The notes under the pieces were generated by a model. It was given only the letters and a program-made list of their open reading frames with translations, did not search any database and was not told where the DNA came from. 35,641 nt of DNA. Origin: UBA2160 sp964588665 (GTDB lineage Bacteria > Chloroflexota > Dehalococcoidia > Lucifugimonadales > UBA1123). Of this stretch, positions 23,845 to 31,855 are shown piece after piece. Within the stretch, counting starts at the first letter, position 1; each line of letters starts with the position of its first letter. Made by a program: the position numbers and the translations under genes. The stretch is from positions 1-35,641 of the forward strand of contig CAZPQQ010000030.1 of the NCBI GenBank assembly GCA_964588665.1. The letters are read 5' to 3'.

Positions 23845-23940
23845 CCGCAGATCCCGGAAGCAGGCGATGAACGCGAAACTGGACGACAAGCCGCGACGAG
23901 AATTGACGCATCTGGCCGCGGCACAAGGAAGGACACGAAA

Positions 23941-24372
23941 ATGACACAGCTTTACGACGAAGACATCGAGGTGGGGGCGGTGCTCCCCTCGCTCACCAAG
24001 GAACAGTCACTGAAGGCAATCATCATGTACGCGTGGGGCAGCAACGACCTCGCGGACGGCCATTACGACTACAAGAAAGCCATGGACCGAGGCCTCCCCG
24101 ACGTGTTCGGTCAGGGCGCCCTGACCGCGGGTTACATGGGCCAGATGCTGAGCGACTGGTACACGCCGGGCGGCTTCTTACGGAAGCTCACGGCTCAGTA
24201 TCGCCAAACCACCGAGCCGGGCGACGTTCTGACCACCAAAGGCGAGGTCACCCGGAAATACCGGGAAGATGGCCAGAATTTCGTCGACTGCAACTTATGG
24301 GTCGAAAACCAAAACGGACAAAGGGTAACCGTCGGCCAGGCGATCGTCAGATTGCCGTCACGAGGCAGATGA
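23941..24372 (+). CDS. MaoC-like hydratase domain protein
   Basis: A 143-residue single hot-dog protein of the MaoC (R-specific enoyl-CoA hydratase) family. The catalytic segment is SNDLADGHYDYKKAMDRGLPDVFGQG, with D36 and H41 as the catalytic Asp/His pair of the hydratase-2 motif. GxVTRKYREDGQNFVDCNLWVENQNGQRVTVGQAIV forms the C-terminal strands. It adds water across the double bond of an enoyl-CoA. Together with the preceding MaoC-N protein it would make the split form of a two-domain hydratase. AAGGA precedes the ATG at good spacing. The next gene, a CaiB/BaiF CoA transferase, begins 74 bp downstream on the same strand. The acyl substrate cannot be read from sequence. Confidence 0.92.
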   Translation: MTQLYDEDIEVGAVLPSLTKEQSLKAIIMYAWGSNDLADGHYDYKKAMDRGLPDVFGQGALTAGYMGQMLSDWYTPGGFLRKLTAQYRQTTEPGDVLTTKGEVTRKYREDGQNFVDCNLWVENQNGQRVTVGQAIVRLPSRGR

Positions 24373-24446
24373 GCGGCTCCGCACGACTCGGTAGTGAGTG
24401 TGCGATGTTCGACGACCACATGGACACATAGGACTAGGAGAAGGGT

Positions 24447-25700
24447 ATGACGCTTCCGTACGAAGGCATTCGCATGATCGACTTCACCCACATCGAGCAG
24501 GGGCCCGTCGGCACCCAGGTGCTCGCGGACTACGGGGTGGACGTAATCAAGATCGAGCGCGTCGACACAGGCGAGATGTTCCGCGGCGGCGGCAAAGGGC
24601 CGCTCAACGGCATGTCCCCTTCTTGGTTGGCTGACAACCGCAACAAGCGCAGCCTGACGCTTGACCTCAAGAAGCCTGAAGCGATCCAGATCATCTACAA
24701 GCTCGTCGAAGGCGCCGACATCGTCGCCAACAACTTCCGCCCCGGCGTCATGGAACGTTTGGGGCTCGGGTACGATGAACTGAGGAATATCAACCCTCGC
24801 ATCATTTGGGCCGCGGCGACCGGGTACGGCCCGACCGGCCCCTACGTCAACCGCAACGGGCAGGACCTGCTGGCCCAATCCATCGGCGGACTCATGGCGA
24901 TGACCGGCGAGCGGGCCGGGCCTCCGACGGCCACCGGCACCCCAATCGGCGACTTCATGGGAGCGATGCTGTTCGCCCAGGGCATGATGGCCGCCCTTGC
25001 CGCCCGCGAGAAGACCGGAGAGGGCCAGGTCGTCAACTCCTGCCTGATGAACGGAATGATCGTGTGCCACCTTCAGGAAAACGCGGTGGTGCTGAACACG
25101 GATCGCAAGTTCCCAAGGCCATTGCGCGGCGGGGGCGGTCCCGACAGCGGCCCTTACTACGGCGTCTACGAGTGCGCCGACGGCAAGTATTTCACGTTGA
25201 TGGCGACAGGCGCCGGAATCGGCGACTTCAAAGGCCGTCTGAGCAAGGCGCTGGACATCGAACCGCCGTTGGATGAAGACCCGCGCTGGAAGGACCTGCC
25301 GGTGAGAGGCGACGGCTCCTGGGAGGTCAAGCCTTATCTCGAAGAAGCGTTCAAAAAGTTTACGCAAAACGAGCTCGAGGAACGCTTCGAAGCTCAGGAC
25401 CTCCCGCCCGGTCCGGTCCACGAGCTCGACGAGGTGTTCCGCGACCCACAGGTGATCCACAATGACCTCGTCCTGGACATCGAGCATCCTGCGTACGGCA
25501 AGGCGAAGGTAACCGGCTTTCCGGTAAAGCTGTCGGCGACACCCGCCAAGCTGCGTCTGCCCCCGCCTATCGTCGGCGAGCACAACGAACAGGTGCTCCG
25601 AGAAGCAGGCTATTCCGACGCGGAGGTTCGTGCATTCCAGGATGCAGGCGTGCTCGGCTCCGAGAACATGAAGCGCGGCGGGGAAGCAGCAGCCGACTAG
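24447..25700 (+). CDS. CaiB/BaiF family (class III) CoA transferase
   Basis: A 417-residue class III CoA transferase, which moves CoA between carboxylic acids through an enzyme-bound aspartyl-CoA intermediate. The N-terminal block GPVGTQVLADYGVDVIKIE (19-37) and the segment DNRNKRSLTLDLKKPE are classic for the family. The catalytic aspartate is D169 in TGTPIGDFMGAM, the same residue number as in formyl-CoA transferase. The C-terminal half shows PGPVHELDEVFRDPQV. An AGGAG precedes the ATG. Its position after two MaoC hydratase genes suggests that it activates the acid that they then hydrate. The pattern recalls the mesaconyl-CoA transferase and hydratase of the 3-hydroxypropionate bicycle or C5-dicarboxylate degradation, but the substrate is inferred only. 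Confidence 0.95.
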   Translation: MTLPYEGIRMIDFTHIEQGPVGTQVLADYGVDVIKIERVDTGEMFRGGGKGPLNGMSPSWLADNRNKRSLTLDLKKPEAIQIIYKLVEGADIVANNFRPGVMERLGLGYDELRNINPRIIWAAATGYGPTGPYVNRNGQDLLAQSIGGLMAMTGERAGPPTATGTPIGDFMGAMLFAQGMMAALAAREKTGEGQVVNSCLMNGMIVCHLQENAVVLNTDRKFPRPLRGGGGPDSGPYYGVYECADGKYFTLMATGAGIGDFKGRLSKALDIEPPLDEDPRWKDLPVRGDGSWEVKPYLEEAFKKFTQNELEERFEAQDLPPGPVHELDEVFRDPQVIHNDLVLDIEHPAYGKAKVTGFPVKLSATPAKLRLPPPIVGEHNEQVLREAGYSDAEVRAFQDAGVLGSENMKRGGEAAAD

Positions 25701-26096
25701 CGAACACCCAGGGCGCCCAGTTGACGGACGAGGATCGCTTCGGATCTCACGCTTTTGCGGACCGTGCTTCGTTGGAGCTTCGACTCGCGTGGCCGTGGCG
25801 CTCACCCATTTCGTCTCGTGCAGCACCGCTTTCGCTAGCGCAACGCCGCCGTGCCACGCCGTGGATGATTGCCTTGGCTTCGTGAACGGACCGCTCGGTC
25901 GTTCGTGCGATACGCATTGTTCGGTGCAGACGTCGAGGGCGTCATTCCAGTATTTTTTCGGCGCGTTTCCATATCAAGACATCATTCGGCGTTGTTTCAT
26001 TCGCCTATGTGAACAATAGTGAATATCTATGTCGTCGGCGCGAATTGTTCGATCGTTAGTTTCGCGGCGGGCCACTGATAGTGGCACTGTCGATTC

Positions 26097-26137
26097 AATC
26101 CGTTGAACAATGCTGCGTGATATGCATTGAACGGATT
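26097..26137. other. Bulged 14-bp inverted repeat in the AT-rich island
   Basis: The left arm AATCCGTT-gaa-CAATGC (26097-26113) pairs perfectly with GCATTGAACGGATT (26124-26137) apart from a three-base GAA bulge; the loop has 10 bases. The left arm can also fold on itself as TTCAA-TCCG-TTGAA (26094-26107). A further CCGTTCAAT at 26224-26232 could pair with the right arm instead. Mutually exclusive pairings are a hallmark of structured or attenuating leader RNA, but the element lies about 450 bp before the next gene. Confidence 0.55.
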
Positions 26138-26300
26138 TGTGTAACTCGGTCGGTTATGTTTGAGTGGTTTATTCTCATCCCATTGGCATTAATTACGGTA
26201 GTTTATTCATGTTCTTGTTAATGCCGTTCAATCGTCATTATTAAATCGACTTAATGTCGGCATGTGTTTATGATGATCCCTTCCAGTCTTTGAATAAAGA

Positions 26301-26329
26301 TTGACATCGAGGTTTGATAGTGATAACCT
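26301..26329 (+). promoter_or_regulatory. Candidate promoter upstream of the island methyltransferase
   Basis: A perfect TTGACA at 26301-26306 with TAACCT 17 bases later (3/6), and an overlapping GATAAC. It is about 250 bp before the ATG at 26582. The -10 is weak, so this is tentative. Confidence 0.3.
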
Positions 26330-26581
26330 TCACAATGGTTTCGTCGATAATTGCGTTCGACTACAAATGGTTACAGTGTGAAGTTTGTGTCGGCTCATTC
26401 AATCTTCCATCACACGTGCGACGCATCGGCACGTCTCACTGTTTGATAGGCCGCATTCTGTCGTTGATAGCCGATTGGTTTTCTCGCGATTCAACAGACT
26501 CCGATCACCACCTAGCGGGGACTAATGTCGGCAATGACGACAACAGCAACAAATTTATTGGATATTTGGGAGCAGTGACCT

Positions 26582-27400
26582 ATGGCAAGCAGCTACACGG
26601 AGCAAGACACCGAAGCATACTACGACGCTCAGGATTCCATTTACAGTTCATTTTGGGATCCTGACGGGAGTATCCATTGGGGTTATTTTGACGGCAGCAA
26701 TGGCAATGATTCTTTGAAAGCATGCGCCAGGTTGAACCAAATCATGGTTGGCAAAAGCCATATCGACATAGCGTCGAAAGTGCTTGACTTTGGGTGTGGG
26801 AACGGAACGACCGCCATCAATTTACACGACGATGTAGGTTGTGACGTTACTGGCGTAAATTTGAGTGGGGTACGGATCGACAATGCCCGGGTCGCGTTGG
26901 CCCAACGAACAGAACTCATAAAAGCAAAGGTCGCTTTCGAGAAAGCTTCGGCCACTGAACTTCCTTTTGCGGATGGTGCCTTCAGTCATGTTTGGAGCCA
27001 AGCAACGCTTTACCATGTACACGATCAAGCGGCTGCCTTAAAGGAGGCATACCGTGTCTTGCAAGACGGCGGGATGTTCGTTTTCGATGATTTGCTGAAG
27101 CCCCAGCCAAACATTAGCGCCTCGGCACAAGAGCATGTTTACAAACGTTTGCTCTTCGACACGGAGTACAACTTCGATTCTTATCGAACAGAGTTGGAAA
27201 ACGTCGGCTTCGAAGTACTGGAAGCCCTCGATCTTTCAGACCATCTCAAAATGAGTTATTGGTGTCTGTCTACTATGACCTATAATCGTCTAGGAGAACA
27301 TTCAGACCACTACGCAGAGCTGTCCGAGTCATACGAAAAGACAGCCCAAGCGGTGGTGAATCGTGAATTAGGTTGGGGTCTGTTTGTTTGCAGGAAATAA
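26582..27400 (+). CDS. SAM-dependent methyltransferase, class I
   Basis: A class I methyltransferase of 272 residues. An N-terminal segment YYDAQDSIYSSFWDPDGSIHWGYFDG (13-38, with the HWGY that precedes the fold in sarcosine/tocopherol-type methyltransferases) is followed by SAM motif I VLDFGCGNG (67-75), motif II VTGVNLSG and the acidic ATELPFADGAFSHVWSQATLYHV (motif III region). EAYRVLQDGGMFVFDDLL matches motif IV. It probably methylates a small molecule at N or O; the substrate is unknown. Codon use is visibly AT-richer than in neighbours, and the gene sits in the AT-rich island, pointing to acquisition from elsewhere. The ATG at 26582 is taken from the alignment of the N-terminus; no strong ribosome binding site is visible. 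A second, unrelated methyltransferase follows. Confidence 0.85.
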   Translation: MASSYTEQDTEAYYDAQDSIYSSFWDPDGSIHWGYFDGSNGNDSLKACARLNQIMVGKSHIDIASKVLDFGCGNGTTAINLHDDVGCDVTGVNLSGVRIDNARVALAQRTELIKAKVAFEKASATELPFADGAFSHVWSQATLYHVHDQAAALKEAYRVLQDGGMFVFDDLLKPQPNISASAQEHVYKRLLFDTEYNFDSYRTELENVGFEVLEALDLSDHLKMSYWCLSTMTYNRLGEHSDHYAELSESYEKTAQAVVNRELGWGLFVCRK

Positions 27401-27471
27401 CTGACCGCATCTTGGGGGTAATTCCACCTGCAAGTTGATCATCCGCCCATGTGTCAACGAGGAGTTTCCTA

Positions 27472-28104
27472 ATGACCGAAGATCAGAACGTTATCCAGTG
27501 GGTGTACGCGTCCCAAAACGAACAGGAATTGCAAGAGCGATACGACGAGTGGGCCAATACTTACGAGTCTGACCTGGACCGGGACTTCGGCTGGTACGGT
27601 CCTCTGCGCACGGTCGAGGCGGGCGCTCGGTACATCCCGAAAGATGCCCGAATTCTCGACGCGGGCGCCGGCACTGGTCTTGTGGGCAAACTACTGACGG
27701 AAGCAGGATACGCGGAGATCGTCGCGATGGACCTGTCCGAAGGGATGCTGGTCGAAGCCCGTAAAAAGAACGTGTACTCCGAGTACCATCAGATGACGAT
27801 GGGCGAGCCGCTGGATTTTCCAACCGACAGTTTCGGCGCTGTTGTCACGGTAGGCGTGCTCACGGTAGGCCACGCCCCTGCCCGTGCGCTGGACGAACTC
27901 GTTCGGGTTACACGTCCCGGAGGGCATGTGATATTCACGTTGCGCCCCGATCTGTACGATGAGGGCGGGTTCAAAGAAAAGCACGCCGAACTGGAGTCCG
28001 CCGGAAGGTGGAAGCTGGCTGAAGTGGGAGAACCCACTCAGATTCTCCCTAAAGGCGAACCCGATGTTTACCACCAGGTTTGGGTGTTCGAAGTGACTGC
28101 CTAG
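27472..28104 (+). CDS. SAM-dependent methyltransferase, class I (WBSCR27-like)
   Basis: A compact class I methyltransferase of 210 residues. The N-terminus (VYASQNEQELQERYDEWANTYESDLDRDFGWYGP) resembles the lead-in of WBSCR27/METTL27-type methyltransferases. Motif I is ILDAGAGTG (61-69), with the acidic residue of motif II in IVAMDLSEGML (D87). VTVGVLTVGHAPARALDELVRVTRPGGHVIFTLRP holds motifs III and IV. The substrate is unknown. The frame opens at 27451, but the ATG at 27472 follows GAGGAG with an eight-base gap, so I prefer it. G+C is back near the window average here, unlike the methyltransferase 71 bp upstream, so the two probably did not arrive as one block. Confidence 0.88.
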   Translation: MTEDQNVIQWVYASQNEQELQERYDEWANTYESDLDRDFGWYGPLRTVEAGARYIPKDARILDAGAGTGLVGKLLTEAGYAEIVAMDLSEGMLVEARKKNVYSEYHQMTMGEPLDFPTDSFGAVVTVGVLTVGHAPARALDELVRVTRPGGHVIFTLRPDLYDEGGFKEKHAELESAGRWKLAEVGEPTQILPKGEPDVYHQVWVFEVTA

Positions 28105-28134
28105 CGCGATATCGGCCCGAGAATTGCTTGTCGC

Positions 28135-28614
28135 TCAGCCGGGTGGCGGATCCTTGGCGAGTGCATCCTGATAAGCGACGGTGACGCGCCCAATCTCGTC
28201 TTCGTCCACGGCGACTTCCCCTGCGCCCGTGGCTCGGAGCAGATCGAAGACATCCCAGCCGACAGCATCGTTCGGCATGTTCTCGTAACGGGGAACCATG
28301 TGGCAGTGGAAGTGAGGGAAGCTCTCGTTCATCGTGGCCGTGTAGATCCGGAGAGCGCCCGTCACCTGTTCGAGGACCCGCTCCAGATGGCGGAGCAGCG
28401 GTCCTAGGCTTCCGGCCTCTCGATCGTCGAGATGAGCCGGTCCCGCCGCATGGCGCTGAGTCACCAGCATCATCCAGCCAGGAACCCCGAGCGCCGGTCC
28501 GATCTGGCGGACGGTCCACAGCTCGTTCTCGAAGACCGTGACCGCTTGGCTGGCGCCTTCTCCGGCGTTGGCTTGGCATATCCCGCATGTAGCATCGTAC
28601 GAATCGTGCCGCAT
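28135..28614 (-). CDS. HIT-family (histidine triad) protein
   Basis: A 159-residue histidine-triad protein. The triad HFHCH at 101-105 (in SFPHFHCHMVPRY) is the nucleotide-binding and catalytic motif of HIT hydrolases, which split nucleoside phosphoramidates or dinucleoside polyphosphates. The N-terminal CGIC at 10-13 is a candidate zinc-binding pair seen in many HIT proteins, although no partner cysteine pair is obvious. The frame opens at 28668. The ATG at 28614 begins MRHDSYDATCGIC after GAGGG, a good Shine-Dalgarno, so I choose it. It is the last of the minus-strand block from 34627 and lies convergent with the preceding methyltransferase gene. Confidence 0.9.
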   Translation of the reverse strand: MRHDSYDATCGICQANAGEGASQAVTVFENELWTVRQIGPALGVPGWMMLVTQRHAAGPAHLDDREAGSLGPLLRHLERVLEQVTGALRIYTATMNESFPHFHCHMVPRYENMPNDAVGWDVFDLLRATGAGEVAVDEDEIGRVTVAYQDALAKDPPPG

Positions 28615-28782
28615 TGTCCCTCTTTTCCGTGTTGATCGAACGTTGAAAGCGCTCGGAGGGCCGCGCATGACTGGCGACCCTCCGATTTCAGCAGTCTCAG
28701 AAATCAGAAAACCTAGACCGTTTTGACGTTACGCGAATGTCTGCGAGCTGTGATCCATTTACATGCCACAGCTTGGCGCGTC

Positions 28783-28816
28783 GGGGTCCTTCGACAGGCT
28801 CAGGACGAACGGACAA
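28783..28816. repeat. Dispersed repeat family 3, copy 2
   Basis: GGTCC-TTCGACAGGCTCAGGACGAA-CGGAC with flanks. It differs from 8511-8544 by one base in the last 32 and can fold as a short hairpin. It lies 43 to 76 bp past the DUF362 stop on the minus strand, between it and the HIT gene. Confidence 0.65.
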
Positions 28817-28858
28817 GCAGGATCTTCGATCAGACTCTCGCACAAACGTCGCCATCGC

Positions 28859-30277
28859 CTAGTCGTCGTCGGCCGGAGCGAGCTCCTCGCTCAGGTTGTC
28901 GATCTTCTGGTGGCCGTTGGTCGAATGCTCGTAGTGCACTTTGATGGCCTCCAGGTCGACCTCGTCCTCACGCAAGAATCCCCGGCCGTCGTGGCGGTCG
29001 CTCGGGAATGGCATGAACTTCTCGAACCGCTCCTGGAACCTCAGCCGGCTGGGCCGTCGGTCGTACGGGAAGCGGAACCGCTCGACGTCTCCTGGCGGAA
29101 CCTCAATCAGGTCATAGTCGCGGCTACCCATGCCGATCTCGTGGCCGGTGTTGATCGTCGCTACCTCGCTCTGACTGTGGAACATCGCCGCCGATCCTTC
29201 GAATTTCGCGTCGCCAACGTGATGCGAGTCCATCTCCTCTGCCATCGAGCCTGGGATGCCAGGTGAGTTGCGGGCGGCATCGACGCAGGCCATGTCGATG
29301 GCCACTGGGTCCTTGCTGGCGAACACGCCCAGGTGCGGGACTATGGGCACGCCGGCGAAGTTCACGCAATCGCACTTGGGCGAAACGTCGATCGCCATGT
29401 TGATGAACCCGACTTTTTCCGGACCGACTGCCTTCATCGTGCCCAGGCAGGCGTCCGCGATGGCTGCGTCAACGGCGTCGAAGTTGACCGCGCCGATGTC
29501 GATGAGTCCGTGCCCTGCCATCACTCCCGGACAACCGGAGCAGCCGACGCACTTCTCTCGCTCCCACTCGATGTGGTCGTCGTACACGTGCCACAGGTTG
29601 AACGGGCAACAATCCTCAAGGATCTGCCAGTCAGGGGTCTCGGCCTTGCCTTTGAACCGCTCGGGATAGAATGTCGCGGCAGCCGGGAAACCGTACTTCG
29701 GGTGGCCGCCCATGTGGACGTTGAACTTGCCTCGCTTGGACTGGGCGCCGATCCCAAGGTTCTTTATGGCCCCACCGATGACTCCCACGCCATGGCCTTT
29801 GAAGTGGGTCAGAGCGATCAGAACGTCGGCCGCGGCGATCGCCTGAGCGATGTAAGCCTCTTTCAGTATGTATCCCTCGGGGATGTCGACCCGGTGGTCG
29901 CTGGTGCCGATGTAGCCGTCGGCACAGATGAACGGACAGCCCAGCGCGGCGGATGTGTAGCCGTTCCGTTCGGCGGTGATCAGCAGATCGAGCTCGGAGG
30001 TCCGCGATCCATAGGCCGAGTACGGAAGCGTGGTCGTGTCGCACACGAACGGCCGTCCGCCCAGCTCCTTGATGCGGTCCGCCAGAGTCCGTGCATACAG
30101 CGGCCGCAGGTAGGCGGTGTTGTTCCACTCCCCGCAGTGGACTTTGATCGCAACCACGTCGTTGGGCTTGATCATATCCTCCAGCCCCGAAGCATCGAAC
30201 ACCGTCAGCATCTTGGCCGGCAGAGCAGTCTCGGGCGATTCAGAGTGAGCATCCATGAAGTAGACTTGCGATTTCAC
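28859..30277 (-). CDS. DUF362 domain protein, iron-sulfur-like
   Basis: A 472-residue protein of the DUF362 family, annotated in many genomes as a possible iron-sulfur or ferredoxin-type protein. The core has VVAIKVHCGEWNNTAYLRP (41-59), LTHFKGHGVGVIGGAIKNLGIG (156-177) and a cysteine region CVGCSGC (243-249), plus CDC later and PVAIDMACVDAARNSPG in the C-terminal half. A complete four-cysteine cluster is not visible: after C243, C246 and C249 the expected fourth is missing (PGVMAGH). The biochemical role of DUF362 is not established. The start is a GTG at 30277 after GGAGG, and a very good sigma70 promoter sits directly upstream. It is next to a RhamD-like dehydratase and a UroD-like protein, all minus strand. 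Confidence 0.85.
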   Translation of the reverse strand: MKSQVYFMDAHSESPETALPAKMLTVFDASGLEDMIKPNDVVAIKVHCGEWNNTAYLRPLYARTLADRIKELGGRPFVCDTTTLPYSAYGSRTSELDLLITAERNGYTSAALGCPFICADGYIGTSDHRVDIPEGYILKEAYIAQAIAAADVLIALTHFKGHGVGVIGGAIKNLGIGAQSKRGKFNVHMGGHPKYGFPAAATFYPERFKGKAETPDWQILEDCCPFNLWHVYDDHIEWEREKCVGCSGCPGVMAGHGLIDIGAVNFDAVDAAIADACLGTMKAVGPEKVGFINMAIDVSPKCDCVNFAGVPIVPHLGVFASKDPVAIDMACVDAARNSPGIPGSMAEEMDSHHVGDAKFEGSAAMFHSQSEVATINTGHEIGMGSRDYDLIEVPPGDVERFRFPYDRRPSRLRFQERFEKFMPFPSDRHDGRGFLREDEVDLEAIKVHYEHSTNGHQKIDNLSEELAPADDD

Positions 30278-30606
30278 ATTCGACCTCCGTGATGGCTAGG
30301 GAGTGGGTGGATTGCCCAAAGTCTAAGAGCGCACTCCCAACCTGTCAAGACGTTGCATACCTCAATATACGAGGCGGCGAATTGGGATTACGATCAACTG
30401 CAAGGACGAAGCGAGTCATCAGACTGAATCATGGGCGCTTTGTGACGCATGGAAGCCGTGCGCGTGTCGACCTGAGTAAGGCGCGAAAGTGCGCGGTGAA
30501 CTTCGCATTGAGTGAGCCCACCCCGCCGGATTCTTCATCTCCGAGCCTCGGCGCCTGGTTCTGACTCGGATATATGTATGAAATGTCGGCGCTGTGCCTG
30601 GGCTTT
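30278..30606. other. 329-bp intergenic region upstream of the DUF362 gene
   Basis: It contains the DUF362 promoter (30320-30348) and no gene. The sequence just past the RhamD-like stop (30607) shows a T-run on the plus strand but no convincing terminator hairpin. The small plus-strand frame 30289-30564 has no ribosome binding site. Confidence 0.55.
30320..30348 (-). promoter_or_regulatory. Promoter for the DUF362 gene
   Basis: On the minus strand, a perfect TTGACA (30348 down to 30343), a 17-base spacer and TAGACT (4/6 to the -10 consensus). The predicted start is near 30313. The leader is about 36 bases with GGAGG before the GTG at 30277, a complete and consistent expression signal. Confidence 0.7.
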
Positions 30607-31815
30607 TTATAGGGCCGAACCGGACGCTCGCGCGTTGGCGGCGCGGGAGTGGTCCCACGGGGTGATCCAGTCGTCTTCGATCTCCATTCCGAAACCGGGG
30701 GCGTCGGACGGGGTGACGTAGCCGTCCTTGGGCATCGGCATGCCGGGGATCGGGCACACTTCGTCCAGTGGGATGCCCGGGTCGCTGCCCATCCAGAACT
30801 CGGCCATCGGCGACTCCGGCATCGAAAACGCGAAGTGCTGCCCCCAGGGCGTGCCTGCCGCCGCATGCGGAATCGTGACGATTCCGGCAGCCTCGCCGAT
30901 GGTGTAAATCTTCAGTGTCTCCGACAGTCCGCCGCACCATGTCATATCGGGTTGCAAAACGTCCACTGCCCTATTTTCCACGAGCTGGCGGAACGTCCAG
31001 CGCCCGTGGTGATCTTCGCCGGTTGCCAGCGGAATCCAGTTGATCGCTTTCTTGAGCTCAATGTGCCCTTCGAGGTCGGTCGGGATCAACGGTTCCTCCA
31101 ACCATCGCAACCCGTACGGCCGCAAGCGCTCGGCCAGGCGGATCGCGAACTCGACGTTGAAGCTCATCACCGGGTTGTACATAAGCTCGGCGTTCGGACC
31201 GACCTGTTCGCGAGCCCTGGCGATTTTTCCCTCGACTATGTTGATGCCCTCGATTCCCTCGTCGTAGTGCGCTGGGTTCGACACCTTGAAGTGCTTGAAG
31301 CCGAGCTCCTTGGACCAGTCGAGGTCGTCGGACGTGCAGTAGATGAGAATCTTGTCCCGGCAGGGGCCGCCGATGAGCCGGTATACGGGCTGGTCGAACA
31401 GCTTCCCTTTTAGGTCCCACAGCGCCAGGTCGATGCCCGATTGCGCCACGGTCGCCAGGCCGCCAGCGCCGAACCTCTGCGTCGAGCGCCACATCAGGTC
31501 GTTGAGATACTCCAGGGCCATGCAGTCCCGGCCTTCGAGGAGCGGTCCGAAGTGGTAGTCGACGATCGCGGCGGTCATCTCGCCGAATGCGCATCGACCC
31601 AAGCCGTACGTACCGTCCTCTGCGACCACCTGGACCCACACCGCGGTGCCGGTGTTGGCGCCCGGCATCGTCCCGTGAAGCCGTGAGAATTCAGGGTACT
31701 TGTTTATCGGCAAAGCCCGGCGCGCGTGCGTGTTCCAGTTCGGACGACGCGACGCTGATTTAGGGGGAGTCCTCGGTATGTCGATTTCGACTGCTCTGAC
31801 GTGTTTGATCTTCAA
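30607..31815 (-). CDS. L-rhamnonate-dehydratase-like enolase-superfamily protein
   Basis: A 402-residue mandelate-racemase/muconate-lactonising-type enzyme. The C-terminal barrel follows the L-rhamnonate dehydratase pattern closely: LMYNPVMSFNVEFAIRLAE (metal-ligand region, 211-229), WLEEPL (E240), TGEDHHG (E267, with H269/H270), DVLQPDMTWCGGL and TIPHAAAGTPWGQHF (general-base candidate H317). The family dehydrates acid sugars with Mg2+. The first metal ligand, normally Asp, is N214 here (codon AAC), which would weaken or change metal binding. The substrate is therefore uncertain. The start is a TTG at 31815 after AAGGTG. It lies 40 bp after the UroD-like gene, probably co-transcribed with it, and upstream of the DUF362 gene. 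Confidence 0.9.
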   Translation of the reverse strand: MKIKHVRAVEIDIPRTPPKSASRRPNWNTHARRALPINKYPEFSRLHGTMPGANTGTAVWVQVVAEDGTYGLGRCAFGEMTAAIVDYHFGPLLEGRDCMALEYLNDLMWRSTQRFGAGGLATVAQSGIDLALWDLKGKLFDQPVYRLIGGPCRDKILIYCTSDDLDWSKELGFKHFKVSNPAHYDEGIEGINIVEGKIARAREQVGPNAELMYNPVMSFNVEFAIRLAERLRPYGLRWLEEPLIPTDLEGHIELKKAINWIPLATGEDHHGRWTFRQLVENRAVDVLQPDMTWCGGLSETLKIYTIGEAAGIVTIPHAAAGTPWGQHFAFSMPESPMAEFWMGSDPGIPLDEVCPIPGMPMPKDGYVTPSDAPGFGMEIEDDWITPWDHSRAANARASGSAL

Positions 31816-31855
31816 TGTGTCACCTTCGCTTCTGCGGTCTGGTTCGAAGAGCCAC

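Larger units (their letters stand above)
25701..26581. other. 881-bp AT-rich intergenic region
   Basis: No gene is supported between the CoA transferase and the methyltransferase. The base composition drops sharply after about 25,940: 26161-26220 has 20 G+C of 60, while 24481-24540, inside the CoA transferase, has 42 of 60. The stretch holds a strong bulged hairpin at 26097-26137, a CCACT-GAT-AGTGG palindrome at 26072-26084 and a TTGACA at 26301-26306. The frames 25789-26019 and 26314-26664 lack ribosome binding sites and protein-like sequence. Confidence 0.6.

Noticed and set aside
24195..25826. 543-residue antisense frame across the CoA transferase
   Set aside because: The same argument applies: the CoA transferase has its catalytic Asp and family motifs, while the antisense frame shows none.
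26314..26664. 116-residue frame in the AT-rich island
   Set aside because: It starts without a ribosome binding site, overlaps the start of the methyltransferase in another frame and does not read like a protein.
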